A stretch of 64,000 nucleotides of DNA from an uncultured Alteromonadaceae bacterium (GCA_947503265.1 CANNDC010000007.1:1-64000), one strand, 5' to 3'. Positions 10,101 through 21,185 are shown, counted from the first letter of the stretch. The notes: generated by a model from the letters alone, not told the origin. Numbers and translations: made by a program.

Positions 10101-10616
10101 ATCGGGGAAATGTGTTTTGTAAAAATCACTGAGCTGCTCAGCAATTGGTAAATTACCTTTAACCAAGGCTTGTCCAAGATCACCAGCAAGACCACCTGAC
10201 AATATAATGATGCCTTGATTGTGTTCTGCTAACCACTCCTTATCAATCACGGCTCTATTTTGAACATGTCCTCTTAAATAGGCTTTGGAGATCAACAGCG
10301 TAATATTTTTATAGCCATCATTATTCATCGCCAAAAGGGTCAGGCGAAATAGCTGTTCGCCTAATTCTTCGCTCTGTACCCAAAAGTCGGCGCCTATAAT
10401 GGGCTTAATGCCGTTGGCATGAGCCTGACTATAATATTTGACCAAACCACACATATTCATTTGGTCAGTTATTGCGACAGCCGGCATACCAAGTTCTTTG
10501 ACTTTCGATAAGATAGGCTTAATTTTATTCAACCCGTCCATCATAGAGTAATCGCTGTGAACTCTTAAATGAATGAACTCAGGATCAGTTGGGTGTGTGA
10601 AGGCGTTATCAGACAT
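7125..10616 (-). CDS. dnaE: DNA polymerase III alpha subunit
   Basis: This is the catalytic subunit of the replicative polymerase, 1163 residues, the usual size for gammaproteobacterial DnaE. Visible domains in order are the N-terminal PHP domain ([18 protein letters not shown]), the polymerase palm with the catalytic aspartates in [16 protein letters not shown], the fingers/beta-binding region ([19 protein letters not shown]), and a C-terminal OB-fold ([28 protein letters not shown]). Its start overlaps the end of rnhB by eight bases, indicating translational coupling, as in E. coli where rnhB and dnaE are also adjacent. Confidence 0.99.
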   Translation of the reverse strand: MSDNAFTHPTDPEFIHLRVHSDYSMMDGLNKIKPILSKVKELGMPAVAITDQMNMCGLVKYYSQAHANGIKPIIGADFWVQSEELGEQLFRLTLLAMNNDGYKNITLLISKAYLRGHVQNRAVIDKEWLAEHNQGIIILSGGLAGDLGQALVKGNLPIAEQLSDFYKTHFPDRYYIELVRTGRLGEEEYIHQSTAWATEYDLPVVATNEVCFIDKEGFAAHEIRVSIHDGYALEDKRRPKRYNEQQYLRSAEEMKSLFSDIPEALANTIEIAKRCNVTVKLGEYFLPKFPTGGMSDEDYLVKVSWEGLERRLAFLFPDEQERIAKRPEYDDRLKIELDVINQMGFPGYFLIVMEFIQWSKDHGIPVGPGRGSGAGSLVAYALDITDLDPLEFDLLFERFLNPERVSMPDFDVDFCMDRRDEVIDHVAEMYGREAVSQIITFGTMAAKAVVRDVGRVLGHPYGFVDRISKLIPPDPGMTLQKAFEVEPRLPELYDQDEEVKDLIDMARILEGVTRNAGKHAGGVVIAPTQITDFAPLYCDDEGNNPVTQFDKNDVETAGLVKFDFLGLRTLTIIQWAIDMIAEGRGEKIDISAIPLEDSKSFRVLLNAETTAVFQLESRGMKDLIKRLKPDCFEDIIALVALFRPGPLQSGMVDNFIDRKLGREEISYPDAEYQHECLQEILQPTYGIILYQEQVMQIAQAMSGYSLGGADMLRRAMGKKKPEEMAKQRSVFAEGAKNNNIDADLATKIFDLVEKFAGYGFNKSHSAAYALVSYQTLWLKAHYPAEFMAAVMSADMDNTDKIVTLVDECNRMGLTILPPDLNAGQYKFTVDEQGRIVYGIGAIKGVGEGPIEAIIAARVNKSFFTDIFDFCNKVDIKKVNKRVLEKLILSGAMDNLGPHRACLMATLPEALAAADQHAKAELHGQSDMFGLLNTEPEQVEQGFANVPEWQEKTWLEGEKETLGLYLTGHPINQYESELKHYRTGRLVDLKPTGKEGTAVAVGLVLGVRVMVNKKGRRWAIVTLDDKSARMDARFFPDMYEKYEELLQPDKILLVTGQVSFDDFSGGNTISGRDVMDIVQAREKNVKWLQLEVQSDWCNAPSVSKLQAILQNYQGGSCPVNMRMIHPDAEVTLAFGAQWYVTPEDQLIYELQQILPNQAVKLQYH

Positions 10617-11199
10617 TGACCATTCCGTTGTGATGCTGCAATGCTAATTGTACAGGCTTAAAACTCATTCGATATTCTTTCAGCGGTCCTAATTCTTGCA
10701 GTTTTTGCATATGTAATTTTGTTGGGTAACCTTTATGTTGATCAAAACCATACTCCGGATAGCGTAAATGCAATGATTTCATTTCTTCATCGCGTGTTAC
10801 TTTGGCAACAATCGAAGCCGCAGATATTTCGGCAACTAGACCATCACCTTTTACAATGGCCTCTGAACGATATTGCCATTTGGGCGTCCGATTGCCATCT
10901 ACCTTAACGAATTCTGGTCGAATTGATAGGCCTTCAACAGCACGCGTCATTGCAAGCATGGTGGCATGCAATATGTTTAACTCGTCTATTTCAATTGGGC
11001 TAGCTCTGCCCACAGCCCAACATAACGCTTTTTCCTTTATCAATTCGAATAAGCATAGGCGTTTTTTTTCACTCAACTTTTTCGAATCGTTTAACCCCGA
11101 GATAGGATGTTTTGGGTCGAGAATAACTGCGGCAGTAACAACGTCACCTACCAGTGGCCCTCTGCCAACTTCATCTACACCAGCAATAAGTTGCATCAT
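10609..11199 (-). CDS. rnhB: ribonuclease HII
   Basis: RnhB removes ribonucleotides from RNA:DNA hybrids, including single embedded ribonucleotides. The 196-residue protein has the RNase HII active-site layout: [15 protein letters not shown] with the catalytic Asp-Glu pair, VKVDGNRTP with the third acidic residue, and [23 protein letters not shown] with the fourth. It overlaps the lpxB stop by one base and dnaE by eight, so it is embedded in the operon. The start ATG at 11199 precedes a second Met; either is close. Confidence 0.98.
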   Translation of the reverse strand: MMQLIAGVDEVGRGPLVGDVVTAAVILDPKHPISGLNDSKKLSEKKRLCLFELIKEKALCWAVGRASPIEIDELNILHATMLAMTRAVEGLSIRPEFVKVDGNRTPKWQYRSEAIVKGDGLVAEISAASIVAKVTRDEEMKSLHLRYPEYGFDQHKGYPTKLHMQKLQELGPLKEYRMSFKPVQLALQHHNGMVNV

Positions 11200-12380
11200 T
11201 ATTTCCCAATCAAAGCGAGAACTGCCTTAGCGGACTGCACATCAGCGTCTTGTTTTAACACTGAATGTAATTCCATGAAACGATTCGTAACCTGCTTAGT
11301 ATCGCCTTTCAACATAGGTAAAAGATAGCTTGCAATATTGTCAGGGTTAACTTCTTCTTGCAGCAATTCAGGCACAATTTTCTCATCCGCTAATAGATTG
11401 GGTAAAGCAAAATAGTTGGCTTTGTAGAGCACTTTCATCAATTGATGCGTAAACCACTTTAATCGATAAGCAACCACCATTGGCCTTTTGCACAACATAG
11501 CTTCTAAAGAAGCGGTACCAGAAGCCAACAAAATGGCATCTGATGCTATCATTACATCGCGAGATTGGCGCAGCACGACACTGACTCTAAGGTTGTTTAG
11601 CTCAGTATGCAAAGCAAGAAAGTCAGTGGTGATTTTTTCAATTTGCACTTTTCTGACTTCGCTTACAGCAGGAATCACGACATGGAGATTGTCCAGATCT
11701 TGACAGAGTACTTTCACGCTCAGCAGAAAAACGTCTAATAGCATATTTACTTCACTAGCACGGCTTCCTGGCAGTACAGCTAACACTTTCTCCGCTGCAC
11801 CTATCTTAAGTTCTTGTAGATTTTCTCTAGCGGTGAGTTGATCAGGCTGCATGGGGATATCATCAGCCATAGTGTGCCCCACAAATTCACACGGGAAACC
11901 ATGTTTGTCATAAACCTGCTTTTCGAAAGGAAATATGCTCAGAACTAGATTGGTTGCAGCTCCAATGCCAAAAATACGGTTTTCCCGCCACGCCCAAACA
12001 GTGGGACTAACGTAATGCACCGTTTTAATACCTAAAGCTTTTAATTTCTTTTCTAACGGAAGATTGAAATCAGGAGCGTCAACGCCGATGAAAATATCAG
12101 GAGGGTTGTCTTTAAAATGTTGAAATACAGATTTGCGAATATGCAACAATCTTCGAATATTTGATAGCACCTCAACCAATCCCATGACTGAAAGCTCTTC
12201 CATATCGAATAACGTGCGACAGCCTTCTTCCAGCATATTGGCGCCTGCAATGCCTTCAACGATTGCGTCAGGGTAACGTATTTTAATTTGACGAATTAGA
12301 CCGGCTGCTAACACATCGCCAGAAGCTTCTCCCGCTACTATTCCAATTTTCAGCGGTCGATCACAATCTGTAGGTGCCAT
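11199..12380 (-). CDS. lpxB: lipid-A-disaccharide synthase
   Basis: LpxB condenses UDP-2,3-diacylglucosamine with lipid X to form the lipid A disaccharide on the cytoplasmic face of the inner membrane. The 393-residue protein begins with the family motif [17 protein letters not shown] and contains [53 protein letters not shown] and [20 protein letters not shown], all typical of glycosyltransferase family 19. It begins one base after the lpxA stop and overlaps rnhB by one base, which fits the conserved lpxD-fabZ-lpxA-lpxB order. Confidence 0.98.
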   Translation of the reverse strand: MAPTDCDRPLKIGIVAGEASGDVLAAGLIRQIKIRYPDAIVEGIAGANMLEEGCRTLFDMEELSVMGLVEVLSNIRRLLHIRKSVFQHFKDNPPDIFIGVDAPDFNLPLEKKLKALGIKTVHYVSPTVWAWRENRIFGIGAATNLVLSIFPFEKQVYDKHGFPCEFVGHTMADDIPMQPDQLTARENLQELKIGAAEKVLAVLPGSRASEVNMLLDVFLLSVKVLCQDLDNLHVVIPAVSEVRKVQIEKITTDFLALHTELNNLRVSVVLRQSRDVMIASDAILLASGTASLEAMLCKRPMVVAYRLKWFTHQLMKVLYKANYFALPNLLADEKIVPELLQEEVNPDNIASYLLPMLKGDTKQVTNRFMELHSVLKQDADVQSAKAVLALIGK

Positions 12381-12381
12381 G

Positions 12382-13152
12382 CTAGCGAATAATGCCTCGT
12401 TGAGAATTTGACAGGAAGTCTACTAGCAAGGTTAGTTGTGGTGTTTCTTGGGCCATTTCTTTAATGATCTTCAACGCTTCTTCAACTCGATTCCCGTTAC
12501 GGTAAAGCACTTTATATGCCCTTTTAATTTGCAGGATAGCGTCTTTGTCAAATCCTCGGCGTTTTAGACCTTCAGAATTAATGCCAGAAGGTGAAGTTTC
12601 CACCCCACCCACCATAACATAAGGCGGAATATCTCTTAGCACGATAGAACCACCCGCACTGAAGCTGTAGGAACCAATTTTGCAAAATTGATGGACGGCC
12701 GTTAAGCCCCCCATAATGGCATGATCACCAACATGCACATGACCTGCTAGGGTTGTATTATTTGCACAAATATTGTCATTCCCAACAATACAATCATGGG
12801 CAATATGTACGTATGCCATAAACAGATTTAGTGAGCCAATTTTAGTCAGACTCTGGTCTTGAATGGTACCTCTGTGGACAGTGACACACTCTCTGAAGAC
12901 GTTATTATCGCCAATTTCTAAACGGGTGGGTTCACCAGCATACTTTTTATCCTGACAATCTTCACCTATAGAGCAAAACTGGAAAAATCTATTATTTTTA
13001 CCAATTTTGGTGACACCTTTGATTACCACATGTGATTCGATGACTGTACCACTGTCAATTTCTACATTTTCGCCTATACAGGAATAGGCGCCTACTTTAA
13101 CGTCGCTGGCTATTTTCGCAGAAGGATGAATTATGGCAGTAGAATGAATCAC
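12382..13152 (-). CDS. lpxA: UDP-N-acetylglucosamine O-acyltransferase
   Basis: LpxA transfers a 3-hydroxyacyl chain from ACP to UDP-GlcNAc, the first step of lipid A synthesis. The 256-residue sequence is a left-handed parallel beta helix made of hexapeptide repeats (IHPSAKIASDVKVGAYSCIG). The catalytic His is H119 in the motif HIAHDCIVGN, equivalent to H125 of E. coli LpxA. The C-terminal helical part (NSEGLKRRGFDKDAI..IKRAYKVLYR) is also conserved. It lies three bases after fabZ and one base before lpxB. Confidence 0.98.
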   Translation of the reverse strand: MIHSTAIIHPSAKIASDVKVGAYSCIGENVEIDSGTVIESHVVIKGVTKIGKNNRFFQFCSIGEDCQDKKYAGEPTRLEIGDNNVFRECVTVHRGTIQDQSLTKIGSLNLFMAYVHIAHDCIVGNDNICANNTTLAGHVHVGDHAIMGGLTAVHQFCKIGSYSFSAGGSIVLRDIPPYVMVGGVETSPSGINSEGLKRRGFDKDAILQIKRAYKVLYRNGNRVEEALKIIKEMAQETPQLTLLVDFLSNSQRGIIR

Positions 13153-13155
13153 TAT

Positions 13156-13602
13156 TTACATTTTCCTCATGGCACACATAAATTCAGCAACACAGGCTTC
13201 ATTTCCATCGACACTAGCCACACCTCTAAACTTCCATATTCCTCTGCGTTCTTTAATCAAAGTCACTTCGAAATCTAGTCGATCTCCAGGTACAACCGGT
13301 CGTTTAAATCGTGCATTGTCAATTCCCGCGTACAGATAGAGGTCGTCGCTATTACCGGCGGTTTTAAATCCAAGCACTCCGGCTGCTTGCGCTAATGCTT
13401 CTAGAATAAGTACGCCAGGAAATATTGGCTTCCCAGGGAAGTGCCCTGTAAAACAGGGTTCATTAAAGGTGATATTTTTGTAAGCAGAAATTGATTCACC
13501 CAACGTGTAGTCGGTGACTCTGTCGAGCAATAAAAAAGGATATCTGTGTGGAAGTAGCTCTAGAATATCTTCAATTTCGAGCGGTTTTAAATTGTCGGCC
13601 AA
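13156..13602 (-). CDS. fabZ: 3-hydroxyacyl-ACP dehydratase FabZ
   Basis: FabZ dehydrates 3-hydroxyacyl-ACP in fatty acid elongation and competes with LpxA/LpxD for the same substrate. The 148-residue hot-dog-fold protein shows [13 protein letters not shown], then [25 protein letters not shown] carrying catalytic H54 and E68. The length is typical. It sits between lpxD and lpxA, the universal gammaproteobacterial arrangement that links fatty acid and lipid A synthesis. Confidence 0.98.
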   Translation of the reverse strand: MADNLKPLEIEDILELLPHRYPFLLLDRVTDYTLGESISAYKNITFNEPCFTGHFPGKPIFPGVLILEALAQAAGVLGFKTAGNSDDLYLYAGIDNARFKRPVVPGDRLDFEVTLIKERRGIWKFRGVASVDGNEACVAEFMCAMRKM

Positions 13603-13626
13603 AGGCTGATCTCCTCTTTGAGAATG

Positions 13627-14646
13627 TTATTTTTCTAGTGCTTTGACGCGCTCAGCCATTTTATGCAATTTGCGCAATGTTACAGCGTTTCTTCGCCATT
13701 CACTATTGCTGATTGCAGGCATTCCTGATGAATACACGCCTGGCTCAGTCACACCTTTCGTCACCATGCTCATTCCAGTAAAGTGAATATTGTCACCAAT
13801 TTCCACATGCCCATTTACACCGCAAAGGCCCGCGAATGAACAGTTTTTACCTACTTTTGTACTGCCTGCTATCACTGAGCAAGCTGCCATAGCTGTGTTT
13901 TCACCAATTTGCACGTTATGAGCAATCTGTATCTGATTGTCGAGGATAACACCATCAGCGATAATTGTATCTTCTAAAGCGCCACGATCGATACTGGTAC
14001 AAGCACCGATCTCCACTCTGTCACCAATGACTACTTTACCCAACTGAGGAATTTTTATCCATTTCCCTTTGTCATTAGCGTAGCCAAAGCCGTCACTGCC
14101 AATAACAGTAGAGGATTGTACTAAGCAATCACGTCCCATTAGGGTTTCGTGATAGATAGTCACATTGGCCCACAACCTTGTACCTGCGCCAATTTTAGCA
14201 TTCTTGCCAATAAAACAACCAGCGCCGATCTTTACTCGATCTCCTAACTCTACCCCAGTTTCTATCACGGCGTTTGGACCAATACAGACATCATTACCGA
14301 GCTTGACATCATCAGCGATGACCGCTGTTTTTGCAATATCCTGCGCTGGTTCAGGGGTTGTATCTAGTGTCTGAGCAGCAATAGCAAACCCAACGTAGGG
14401 GTTTTCTAGCGTTATAGCAGAACTAGGACAATGAGAGAGCTCTTTTGGATGAATAATTACGCACTGAGCAGAGGTTTCAGTGAGTTGATGGCGATATTTG
14501 CTATTGGATAGAAATGAAACTTGTCCAACACCTGCATTAGCAAGTGTGCCCAAGGAGTGGACTTGAGTGCTGTCAGTGTCTTCACCTTTGAGGTGAAGTT
14601 GTCCACCTAGTTTATCTGATAACTCTCGTAGACTGATAGACTGCAT
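13627..14646 (-). CDS. lpxD: UDP-3-O-(3-hydroxyacyl)glucosamine N-acyltransferase
   Basis: LpxD adds the second 3-hydroxyacyl chain in lipid A synthesis. The protein has an N-terminal uridine-binding domain (about 1-100) followed by a hexapeptide-repeat beta helix (VKLGNDVCIGPNAVIETG) and the catalytic His in IQIAHNVQIG. I start it at ATG 14646 rather than the upstream GTG 14652: AGGAG at 14656-14652 lies five bases before that ATG, and MQSISLRELSDKLGG matches the usual LpxD N-terminus. This gives 339 residues. It follows skp by 27 bases. Confidence 0.97.
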   Translation of the reverse strand: MQSISLRELSDKLGGQLHLKGEDTDSTQVHSLGTLANAGVGQVSFLSNSKYRHQLTETSAQCVIIHPKELSHCPSSAITLENPYVGFAIAAQTLDTTPEPAQDIAKTAVIADDVKLGNDVCIGPNAVIETGVELGDRVKIGAGCFIGKNAKIGAGTRLWANVTIYHETLMGRDCLVQSSTVIGSDGFGYANDKGKWIKIPQLGKVVIGDRVEIGACTSIDRGALEDTIIADGVILDNQIQIAHNVQIGENTAMAACSVIAGSTKVGKNCSFAGLCGVNGHVEIGDNIHFTGMSMVTKGVTEPGVYSSGMPAISNSEWRRNAVTLRKLHKMAERVKALEK

Positions 14647-14673
14647 GAACACTCCTAGGCGTTGTTATTGCTA

Positions 14674-15192
14674 CTATTGCTGGATTTGGCTTACTTTCTT
14701 CAATACCTTCTCAGATATATCTAAACTGGGGCCGACAAAGATGACTGATTTTCCATCTAGAATGACATCAAGTTTTTCTTCCGTTGCAACGGCTTGGATA
14801 GCTTGATTTAACATTTGCAATAGTCTGTCGTTTTCTTCCTTACTACGCGTTTGCACTTTTTCTTGGAAAGGTTTTACTTTCGCTTCAAATTCAACACGAG
14901 CTTGATTGATTTTAGTCTCACCTTCTTTAATTTGTGCTTCGCTCAATGTAGGCGCATCTTTTCTTAACTTTTCGATGTCTTGAGCAATCGCTAAACGCAT
15001 TGCTTCAATTGCGGCTTGCTCGTCTTTAAATTCAATACTCAAAGACTGTTGCGTCGCGATTGCTTGAGGCATTTGTTTAAAAATACCCTCAACATTGACT
15101 ACACCAATTTTATGTTCAGCCATAGCTGCAGAACTCAGTAGTGCGCTACCGAAAAGGGCTGCTGCGAAGATATTTTTAACTAATTGTTTCAA
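14674..15192 (-). CDS. skp: periplasmic chaperone Skp/OmpH
   Basis: Skp holds unfolded outer-membrane proteins in the periplasm and hands them to the Bam complex encoded next door. I place the start at TTG 15192, which follows AAGGAGT by five bases; this gives 172 residues with a standard signal peptide (MKQLVKNIF..., cleaved after SSAAMA) and mature start EHKIGVVNVEGIF. A longer frame runs upstream into bamA and would add 67 residues with no homology and no signal logic. The mature chain is a charged coiled-coil (EFKDEQAAIEAMRLAIAQDIEKL) as in OmpH family chaperones. Confidence 0.95.
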   Translation of the reverse strand: MKQLVKNIFAAALFGSALLSSAAMAEHKIGVVNVEGIFKQMPQAIATQQSLSIEFKDEQAAIEAMRLAIAQDIEKLRKDAPTLSEAQIKEGETKINQARVEFEAKVKPFQEKVQTRSKEENDRLLQMLNQAIQAVATEEKLDVILDGKSVIFVGPSLDISEKVLKKVSQIQQ

Positions 15193-15217
15193 AGGGTACT
15201 CCTTGCTTATTTTAACT

Positions 15218-17683
15218 TTAAAATGTTTGACCAATGTTGAAAGAGAAGAACTTAACATCATCCCCTTCACGATCTTGAATTGCTCTAGCGAAACTGAACA
15301 CCATTGGTCCCATTGGTGACAGCCATTGTATCGAAAGTCCGGCAGAAGCTCTATAGCGAGTCCAATCACTGTAATCAGCAACGTCATCTTCACTCAACAC
15401 GGTTAGATCGCGATACAAGTCATAATCGTATTCTGTATCCCACACGTTACCGGCATCAATAAAGAAGCTGGAGCGAACTGAATTATCGAATTCTTCGCCG
15501 ACAAATGGGGTTGGTACTATTAACTCTATGCCCCCTAATATCATTGCGTTTCCGCCTAAAGAACGAGACGATGCTCTAACAAAATCAGACTCAGGGCCTA
15601 GGAATATTGTTTCGCCATTTGGTCCTGTTATTGACCTAGGCGTCAACTGGATACCACGAGGGCCAACGGTATTGTTTTCGAAACCACGTAGAGTATCGCT
15701 ACCACCCGCCGTAAAGTTTTGGGTAAACGGTAATACCTGCTCTATGCCATTAGTTTCGCCGTAGCCATTACCATAACCAGCTCTGAACCGAGTCAAGAAG
15801 GACCAGCGTTGATTCCTGCTTAACGGATAATAGAACTTGCTATCGAAAATCGTTTTGAAATAGTTTACATCTGAATTTGGTGTCGTAATGCTAAATGACG
15901 CACTTTGCGATGACCCAGCAGTAGGAAAGATACCTCGGTTTAAGGTACTTCGGCTCCAAGATACTGATGCTAAGAAACTGGAATAATCTATTGGTGCATC
16001 GGGATCATTACTATCGATAAATTGATTGTAGAATCGATCCGTTTGTTCAAAAGAACTACGTCTAGACAACTTCACATCACTGTAACTCAATCCAAAACTA
16101 ATTCGATTGAATTCATTGATTGGGTAACCAACATTCGCCCCGATGGAATATTGTTTAGTATTGAATTGGACAAGGTTTGCACTACCAGCATCAAATTCAC
16201 TGTAAGACAAACTTCCGCCAAGGCTGATGCCATCGATGGTAAAATAGGGGTCAGTGTAAGATAACTGCACGCTCTTCTGAAAAGAGACCGTACTGATGTT
16301 GAACGCCAGTCTTTTACCTGTACCAAGGAAGTTGTCTTGCTGTATACCTGCTTGCAAACTCAACTTAGTGCGGTCACCGTAACCGATACCGGCATTGAAG
16401 GATCCAGAAGGCTGTTCTTTAACTTTATAGGTAATATCAACTTTATCTTCTTCACCTGGAAGACGCGTCGTCTCGAAGTCCACTTCTTCCATGTAGGTCA
16501 AGCGTGACAATTGATTTTTAGATGACTCCAAAAGGCTATTAGATAACCAAGTGCCTTCCATCTGAGAAACAGATTGGCGCAACACTTCGTCAGCAGTAAC
16601 GGTATTTCCCTCAAAGTTGATACGGCGAACATAAATTCGTTTGCCCGGGTCGACTGACAAGGTTAATTTTACTGTCTTATCTTCATCGTTAATATCAGGA
16701 ATAGTGGTGACTTCAGGATAAGCGTAACCAAATCGCCCCAAATAATTACTAATGAATTCTTCTGTGTAAGTAACCTGTGCTTGGTTATATAAACTTCCTT
16801 TAACCAATGGCAAAATTGCTTTCATGTATTCTTCATTGCCCAGCAAATCACCGACCAGTTCAACCTCTGAAATAGTGTACTGCTCACCTTCAGTAATATT
16901 CATGGTGATATAAATACCGTCTTTCTCAGGCGTCATAGAGACTTGAGTTGAATCAACTTGATAACGTAAGTAACCTCTATCCATGTAGTAGCTACTTAAT
17001 GTTTCAAGGTCACCTGATAAGGTTTGTTTCTGGTATCGCGTTTCGGAAAGAAAATCCCACCATGGAGTATTAAACTTCAACTCCATTTGTTGAAACAATT
17101 CGGCATCGGAAAACACTTCATTACCGACAATGTTGATTTGTTGGATTTTGGCTGAATCGCCTTCTTCAAATAACAGCTTTAAATCGACACGGTTTCGCGG
17201 AAGTGGCGTGATAATGGCACTGACATCTGCATTATACTTACCAATACTGTAAAAGAAGTCTTTTAAACCATTTTCAATGCCAGTCAATACCGTTTTATCG
17301 AGAGGCTCTCCAACTCGAATATTGCTGTCATCCATACTCTCTTGAAGCTGCTCATCTTTAATATCATCATTTCCTTCAAAGATGATATTACTGATAGTAG
17401 GACGTTCCTTTACTTTGACAACTAGGGTATTGCCATCACGCAAAATTTCGATACTTTCGAAGTGAGTAGAAGAATATAGAGACCGAATCAACTGAGCCGT
17501 TCTGAAACTATTCATCTTATCACCGACCTTTATCGGTAAATAAGTCAATGCCGCACCAAGCGCAACACGTTGCAAGCCTTCAACTTTAATGTCGGAAACT
17601 ACAAATTCACTATCGGGAGCTGCTTGCGCAAAGCTAGCACTGGATAATATCAATCCGGCTGCTACTAACTGTTTAAACTTCAT
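15218..17683 (-). CDS. bamA: outer membrane protein assembly factor BamA
   Basis: BamA is the central barrel of the machine that inserts beta-barrel proteins into the outer membrane. The 821-residue precursor starts with a signal peptide ([18 protein letters not shown]) followed by five POTRA domains (about 25-425; first one [19 protein letters not shown]) and a C-terminal Omp85 barrel ending in the aromatic residue of SFNIGQTF. The VRGF-type conserved loop is seen as [13 protein letters not shown]. It lies between rseP and skp, the conserved order. A GGAAG ribosome-binding site precedes the ATG. No sigma-E promoter could be recognised in the 77-base gap upstream. Confidence 0.98.
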   Translation of the reverse strand: MKFKQLVAAGLILSSASFAQAAPDSEFVVSDIKVEGLQRVALGAALTYLPIKVGDKMNSFRTAQLIRSLYSSTHFESIEILRDGNTLVVKVKERPTISNIIFEGNDDIKDEQLQESMDDSNIRVGEPLDKTVLTGIENGLKDFFYSIGKYNADVSAIITPLPRNRVDLKLLFEEGDSAKIQQINIVGNEVFSDAELFQQMELKFNTPWWDFLSETRYQKQTLSGDLETLSSYYMDRGYLRYQVDSTQVSMTPEKDGIYITMNITEGEQYTISEVELVGDLLGNEEYMKAILPLVKGSLYNQAQVTYTEEFISNYLGRFGYAYPEVTTIPDINDEDKTVKLTLSVDPGKRIYVRRINFEGNTVTADEVLRQSVSQMEGTWLSNSLLESSKNQLSRLTYMEEVDFETTRLPGEEDKVDITYKVKEQPSGSFNAGIGYGDRTKLSLQAGIQQDNFLGTGKRLAFNISTVSFQKSVQLSYTDPYFTIDGISLGGSLSYSEFDAGSANLVQFNTKQYSIGANVGYPINEFNRISFGLSYSDVKLSRRSSFEQTDRFYNQFIDSNDPDAPIDYSSFLASVSWSRSTLNRGIFPTAGSSQSASFSITTPNSDVNYFKTIFDSKFYYPLSRNQRWSFLTRFRAGYGNGYGETNGIEQVLPFTQNFTAGGSDTLRGFENNTVGPRGIQLTPRSITGPNGETIFLGPESDFVRASSRSLGGNAMILGGIELIVPTPFVGEEFDNSVRSSFFIDAGNVWDTEYDYDLYRDLTVLSEDDVADYSDWTRYRASAGLSIQWLSPMGPMVFSFARAIQDREGDDVKFFSFNIGQTF

Positions 17684-17760
17684 TTATTAATAATCTTCCT
17701 AAGCACTCAATGCCGGGCGAGTGACTATCTGCGCCAACTACTTGTGTTATTTTTTTCATA

Positions 17761-19110
17761 TTATAATCGCGCTATATCGTTAAATATCGCTACTGTCATC
17801 AATAACAGTAAAGCTACTCCACCTATCTTAAAGCCCACTTCCTGAACAGACTCTGAAACTGGCTTTCCAGTAAACAGCTCTACAAAATAATAGAGTAAGT
17901 GTCCGCCATCAAGCACGGGTAAGGGTAAAAGGTTAATAATGCCCAAATTCACACTAATAAGAGCTAAAAAGCTCAAAAAAGTGACAATACCGTAGCTGGC
18001 ACTCATGCCCGCACCTTGTGCAATGGAAATGGGGCCACTCAAGTTTTTAACCGAAACATCACCAGAAAATAACTTGCCAATCATAGATATACTAACTTCT
18101 ATTAATCGCCATGTTTTCTTAGTGCCCTCTATTAAGGCACCAACTGGACCATATTGTTGCTCAAAAACATATTCTTCTGGCCAAGGTGATTGAAAAGGGT
18201 AAATCCCCAATAATCCTACCGTCTTGCCGTTACGCTCAGTGCTTCCCAAAACAGTGGTTAGCTCAATTAAGTTTTCGTCTCTAAGAACCCCTAGTGTGAC
18301 TTCTTGAGCCGCTCTAGGTTCAATAAACTCCACTATTTGTTCCCAATTTTGCACAGTAGTTCCATTAAACTGCACAATAAAGTCGTTTTCGCGCAATCCA
18401 GCTCTCTCTCCAGCCGAAGATTCTTCCACTTTACCAACTTGATTGGTAATTTGAGGACGAAATGGAATAATCCCCAAACTTTGCAGCCCAGACTCTTTAT
18501 CAGGGTCAAATTTCCAGTTGCTGATGTCTAACGTTAACGTTCGATCCACACCCTGAGAACTGGTGACATTTAATAGCAATTCTCGTTCGCCTATTGCCGA
18601 GATGATTTCGAGGTTAACTGCATTCCAATCTTCGGTGGCATGGCCATTAATGCTGTTAATTATTACATCTTGCTCCCTGCTTGCTTTTGCATAAATTGAG
18701 TCTGGCTCGGCGTTTGCGATAACAGGCTTAACCGATTGTACGCCTATCATGAACATTAGCCACAAAGCGACTATGGCAAACAGAAAGTTCACTCCAGGGC
18801 CAGCAGCAATTATAGCGATACGCTTCCATACATTTTGACGATTAAACGCCATATGTAATTCTTCTTGTTTAACTTGCTCAACGCGTTCATCAAGCATTTT
18901 TACGTAGCCACCTAGGGGAATGGCGGCAACAACATACTCGGTTCCTAATTTATCCTTACGACTCCACAATGCTTTTCCAAAGCCGATAGAAAAACGTTGC
19001 ACTTTAACGCCACAACGGCGCGCAACCCAGAAGTGTCCCCATTCGTGAACCGCAACGAGTATTCCCAATGCAACGATAAAGGAGCCTAGATTCCAGATGA
19101 AGTCAATCAT
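17761..19110 (-). CDS. rseP: site-2 zinc metalloprotease RseP
   Basis: RseP cuts the anti-sigma factor RseA within the membrane, releasing sigma-E in the envelope stress response, and also clears signal peptides. The 449-residue protein has the HExxH zinc motif in the first membrane helix (H22-E-W-G-H26), two periplasmic PDZ regions (the second around RAGLRENDFIVQFNGTTVQNWEQIV), and the distal zinc ligand motif LPLPVLDGGHLLYY in the third helix. Its ATG overlaps the dxr stop as ATGA, so the two are translationally coupled. Confidence 0.97.
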   Translation of the reverse strand: MIDFIWNLGSFIVALGILVAVHEWGHFWVARRCGVKVQRFSIGFGKALWSRKDKLGTEYVVAAIPLGGYVKMLDERVEQVKQEELHMAFNRQNVWKRIAIIAAGPGVNFLFAIVALWLMFMIGVQSVKPVIANAEPDSIYAKASREQDVIINSINGHATEDWNAVNLEIISAIGERELLLNVTSSQGVDRTLTLDISNWKFDPDKESGLQSLGIIPFRPQITNQVGKVEESSAGERAGLRENDFIVQFNGTTVQNWEQIVEFIEPRAAQEVTLGVLRDENLIELTTVLGSTERNGKTVGLLGIYPFQSPWPEEYVFEQQYGPVGALIEGTKKTWRLIEVSISMIGKLFSGDVSVKNLSGPISIAQGAGMSASYGIVTFLSFLALISVNLGIINLLPLPVLDGGHLLYYFVELFTGKPVSESVQEVGFKIGGVALLLLMTVAIFNDIARL

Positions 19111-20291
19111 GCGCAGTCTCGCTGCAAATATTGCGTTGCAAGGGCTCGTGCTTGTTCATCGACTGATAATATTTGTTGCAATTCTGTCAAAACTTCAGGT
19201 TGAGTATGTTCTACGACATTTCGATTTATTTTGGCGATATCAGAAAATCGAATAATTCCTGAAAGAAATGCCTCAACAGCGATTTCATTGGCTGCATTTA
19301 ATGCCGTAGTAGCGTATTGACCTGCTTCACAGGCTTGAATAGCGATTTCCAAGTTGGGGTAACGCACAAAATCAGGAACGGTGAAACTGAAATTCACAAT
19401 GTCGGCGAAATCCAATGCTTTCACACCTGACTCGATTCGATTTGGATACGCCAAGCAATGGGCAATCGGTGTGCGCATATCTGGGTTTCCCATTTGCGCA
19501 ATCACTGAACCATCACTGTACTGAACCATCGAATGTATGATGCTCTGAGGATGAAGCACTATGTTGATATCGTCACTATTCAAACCAAACAACCATTTGG
19601 CTTCAATAAATTCCAGCCCTTTGTTCATCATGGTGGCAGAATCAACCGAAATTTTTCGTCCCATATCCCAATTGGGATGAGCACAAGCTTGATCTGGTGT
19701 AATGGCATCAAATGTAGATAAGGGAGTATTTAAGAAAGGGCCACCCGATCCCGTCAACAGTATTTTAGAAATCCCTGAACTTGCAAGGTCACCATACACA
19801 AAAGAGTCGGGTAGACTTTGGAAAATGGCATTGTGTTCACTGTCAATTGGCAAAAGCTTGGCACCGCTTTTTTGCACTTCGTTGATAAACAATTCTCCAC
19901 ACATCACCAACGCTTCTTTATTAGCCAACATGACTTTTTTGCCCGCCTGAACGGCAGATAATGTCGGGAGTAATCCTGCAGCACCGACGATGGCAGCCAT
20001 CACACTATCCACTTCAGCGAGCTTGGCAACTTCAACCAATCCTTCTGGGCCAGATAAAAGCTCAACGTCAATTTTTGCTCGCGATAATCGCGTCTTAGTT
20101 TGCTGATACAGATCAGGATTGGATATCACCACATATTCAGGCTGGCATTTCACTGCAAGCTCAACCAACAAATCAAGGTTGCTATGAGCTGTGATCGCGA
20201 TGACTTTAAATTTGTCAGGATGACGGGCCACTACGTCTAATGTACTTTGACCGATTGAACCTGTGGCGCCCAAAACGCAAATTCGTTGCAT
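19107..20291 (-). CDS. dxr: 1-deoxy-D-xylulose 5-phosphate reductoisomerase
   Basis: Dxr converts DXP to MEP with NADPH, the committed step of the MEP isoprenoid pathway. The N-terminal Rossmann motif is CVLGATGSIGQSTLDVVARHPDKF; the metal/substrate region includes NKEALVMCGEL, PIDSEHNAIFQ and LTGSGGPF. I start it at ATG 20291 (394 residues, MQRICVLG), which matches family N-termini and overlaps the cdsA stop as TAATG; an ATG four codons upstream lies inside cdsA. Here dxr sits between cdsA and rseP, whereas in E. coli it lies between frr and uppS (ispU). Confidence 0.97.
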   Translation of the reverse strand: MQRICVLGATGSIGQSTLDVVARHPDKFKVIAITAHSNLDLLVELAVKCQPEYVVISNPDLYQQTKTRLSRAKIDVELLSGPEGLVEVAKLAEVDSVMAAIVGAAGLLPTLSAVQAGKKVMLANKEALVMCGELFINEVQKSGAKLLPIDSEHNAIFQSLPDSFVYGDLASSGISKILLTGSGGPFLNTPLSTFDAITPDQACAHPNWDMGRKISVDSATMMNKGLEFIEAKWLFGLNSDDINIVLHPQSIIHSMVQYSDGSVIAQMGNPDMRTPIAHCLAYPNRIESGVKALDFADIVNFSFTVPDFVRYPNLEIAIQACEAGQYATTALNAANEIAVEAFLSGIIRFSDIAKINRNVVEHTQPEVLTELQQILSVDEQARALATQYLQRDCA

Positions 20292-21154
20292 TATGCCATC
20301 CACATCACGTAACAGTAGGCAAATACAGGGAAAGCGGCAGTCAGACTATCTATTCGATCTAAAACACCACCATGTCCGGGTAATAACTTTCCGCTATCTT
20401 TAATACCAGCACACCGTTTCAGCATGCTTTCATTCAGGTCACCTAAAGCAGATACTGCAACCGTCAAACCACCTATCATTAAGTGCAACCAAATTCGACT
20501 CGGGTCAACTTGATAGTGCAATGCTGCAAACGCAATGATAGCAGTAGATGCCCCTACACCACCGAGCAAGCCCTCTAGCGTTTTCCCCGGCGATACATTA
20601 GGGCGTAATTTATGTCGGCCAAATTTCACTCCAACAAAAAACGCGCCTATATCAGCTGCCCAAACAATACCCAATACATAAAAGATTAGCGAAGCGCCAT
20701 AAAATGGGTCAATACCGTACATGTGCGAACGAAGTGATACAACAGCAACCCAAGTAGGAATAAGCGTTAGCAAGCCAAACAGGCAACGGATTAATTTGCT
20801 GTTGCGCCAAACTGCAGTGTAACGTGGGTATGCAAGAATCATTAATAGAGAGACTATCCACCAAATCACCGCCACGCCCAAAATATATTTATAAAGGCCA
20901 TTTAAGGCACCTTGATACCAAATTTGATTGGTAGGAACCCAGTAAATTAAAAAGAGCAGAGAAAATAAAATAAGTAGAGCAAATATGACTTTTTGAGGCC
21001 GGGGTTTGATACCCGACATATTTGCCCATTCATAAGCGCCCGCAGCAACGACAAAGGCGATGAATAACTCGAAACCCAACAAAGGTAAAAACAAAATCGC
21101 ACACAGCGCTAGTGGTGCAAGAATAACAGCTGTGATGATTCTTTGTTTTAACAT
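20291..21154 (-). CDS. cdsA: phosphatidate cytidylyltransferase
   Basis: CdsA makes CDP-diacylglycerol from phosphatidic acid and CTP, the branch point of phospholipid synthesis. The 287-residue protein is mostly hydrophobic, with about eight membrane segments, and carries the complete family signature near the C-terminus: SMLKRCAGIKDSGKLLPGHGG followed by VLDRIDS. The membrane-proximal motif GKTLEGLLGG is also present. It lies 31 bases after uppS, which supplies undecaprenyl diphosphate, and its stop overlaps the dxr start. Confidence 0.97.
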   Translation of the reverse strand: MLKQRIITAVILAPLALCAILFLPLLGFELFIAFVVAAGAYEWANMSGIKPRPQKVIFALLILFSLLFLIYWVPTNQIWYQGALNGLYKYILGVAVIWWIVSLLMILAYPRYTAVWRNSKLIRCLFGLLTLIPTWVAVVSLRSHMYGIDPFYGASLIFYVLGIVWAADIGAFFVGVKFGRHKLRPNVSPGKTLEGLLGGVGASTAIIAFAALHYQVDPSRIWLHLMIGGLTVAVSALGDLNESMLKRCAGIKDSGKLLPGHGGVLDRIDSLTAAFPVFAYCYVMWMA

Positions 21155-21185
21155 GTTCTGCCTCGCAGTCTCATCATCAATGGTT

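Noticed and set aside
15193..15393. Longer N-terminus for Skp from 15393
   Set aside because: It overlaps bamA, has no homology and would bury the signal peptide; the TTG at 15192 has a strong ribosome-binding site.
17684..17760. Sigma-E promoter ahead of bamA
   Set aside because: No GGAACTT/TCTGA pair could be found in the 77-base gap; a promoter may lie within rseP.
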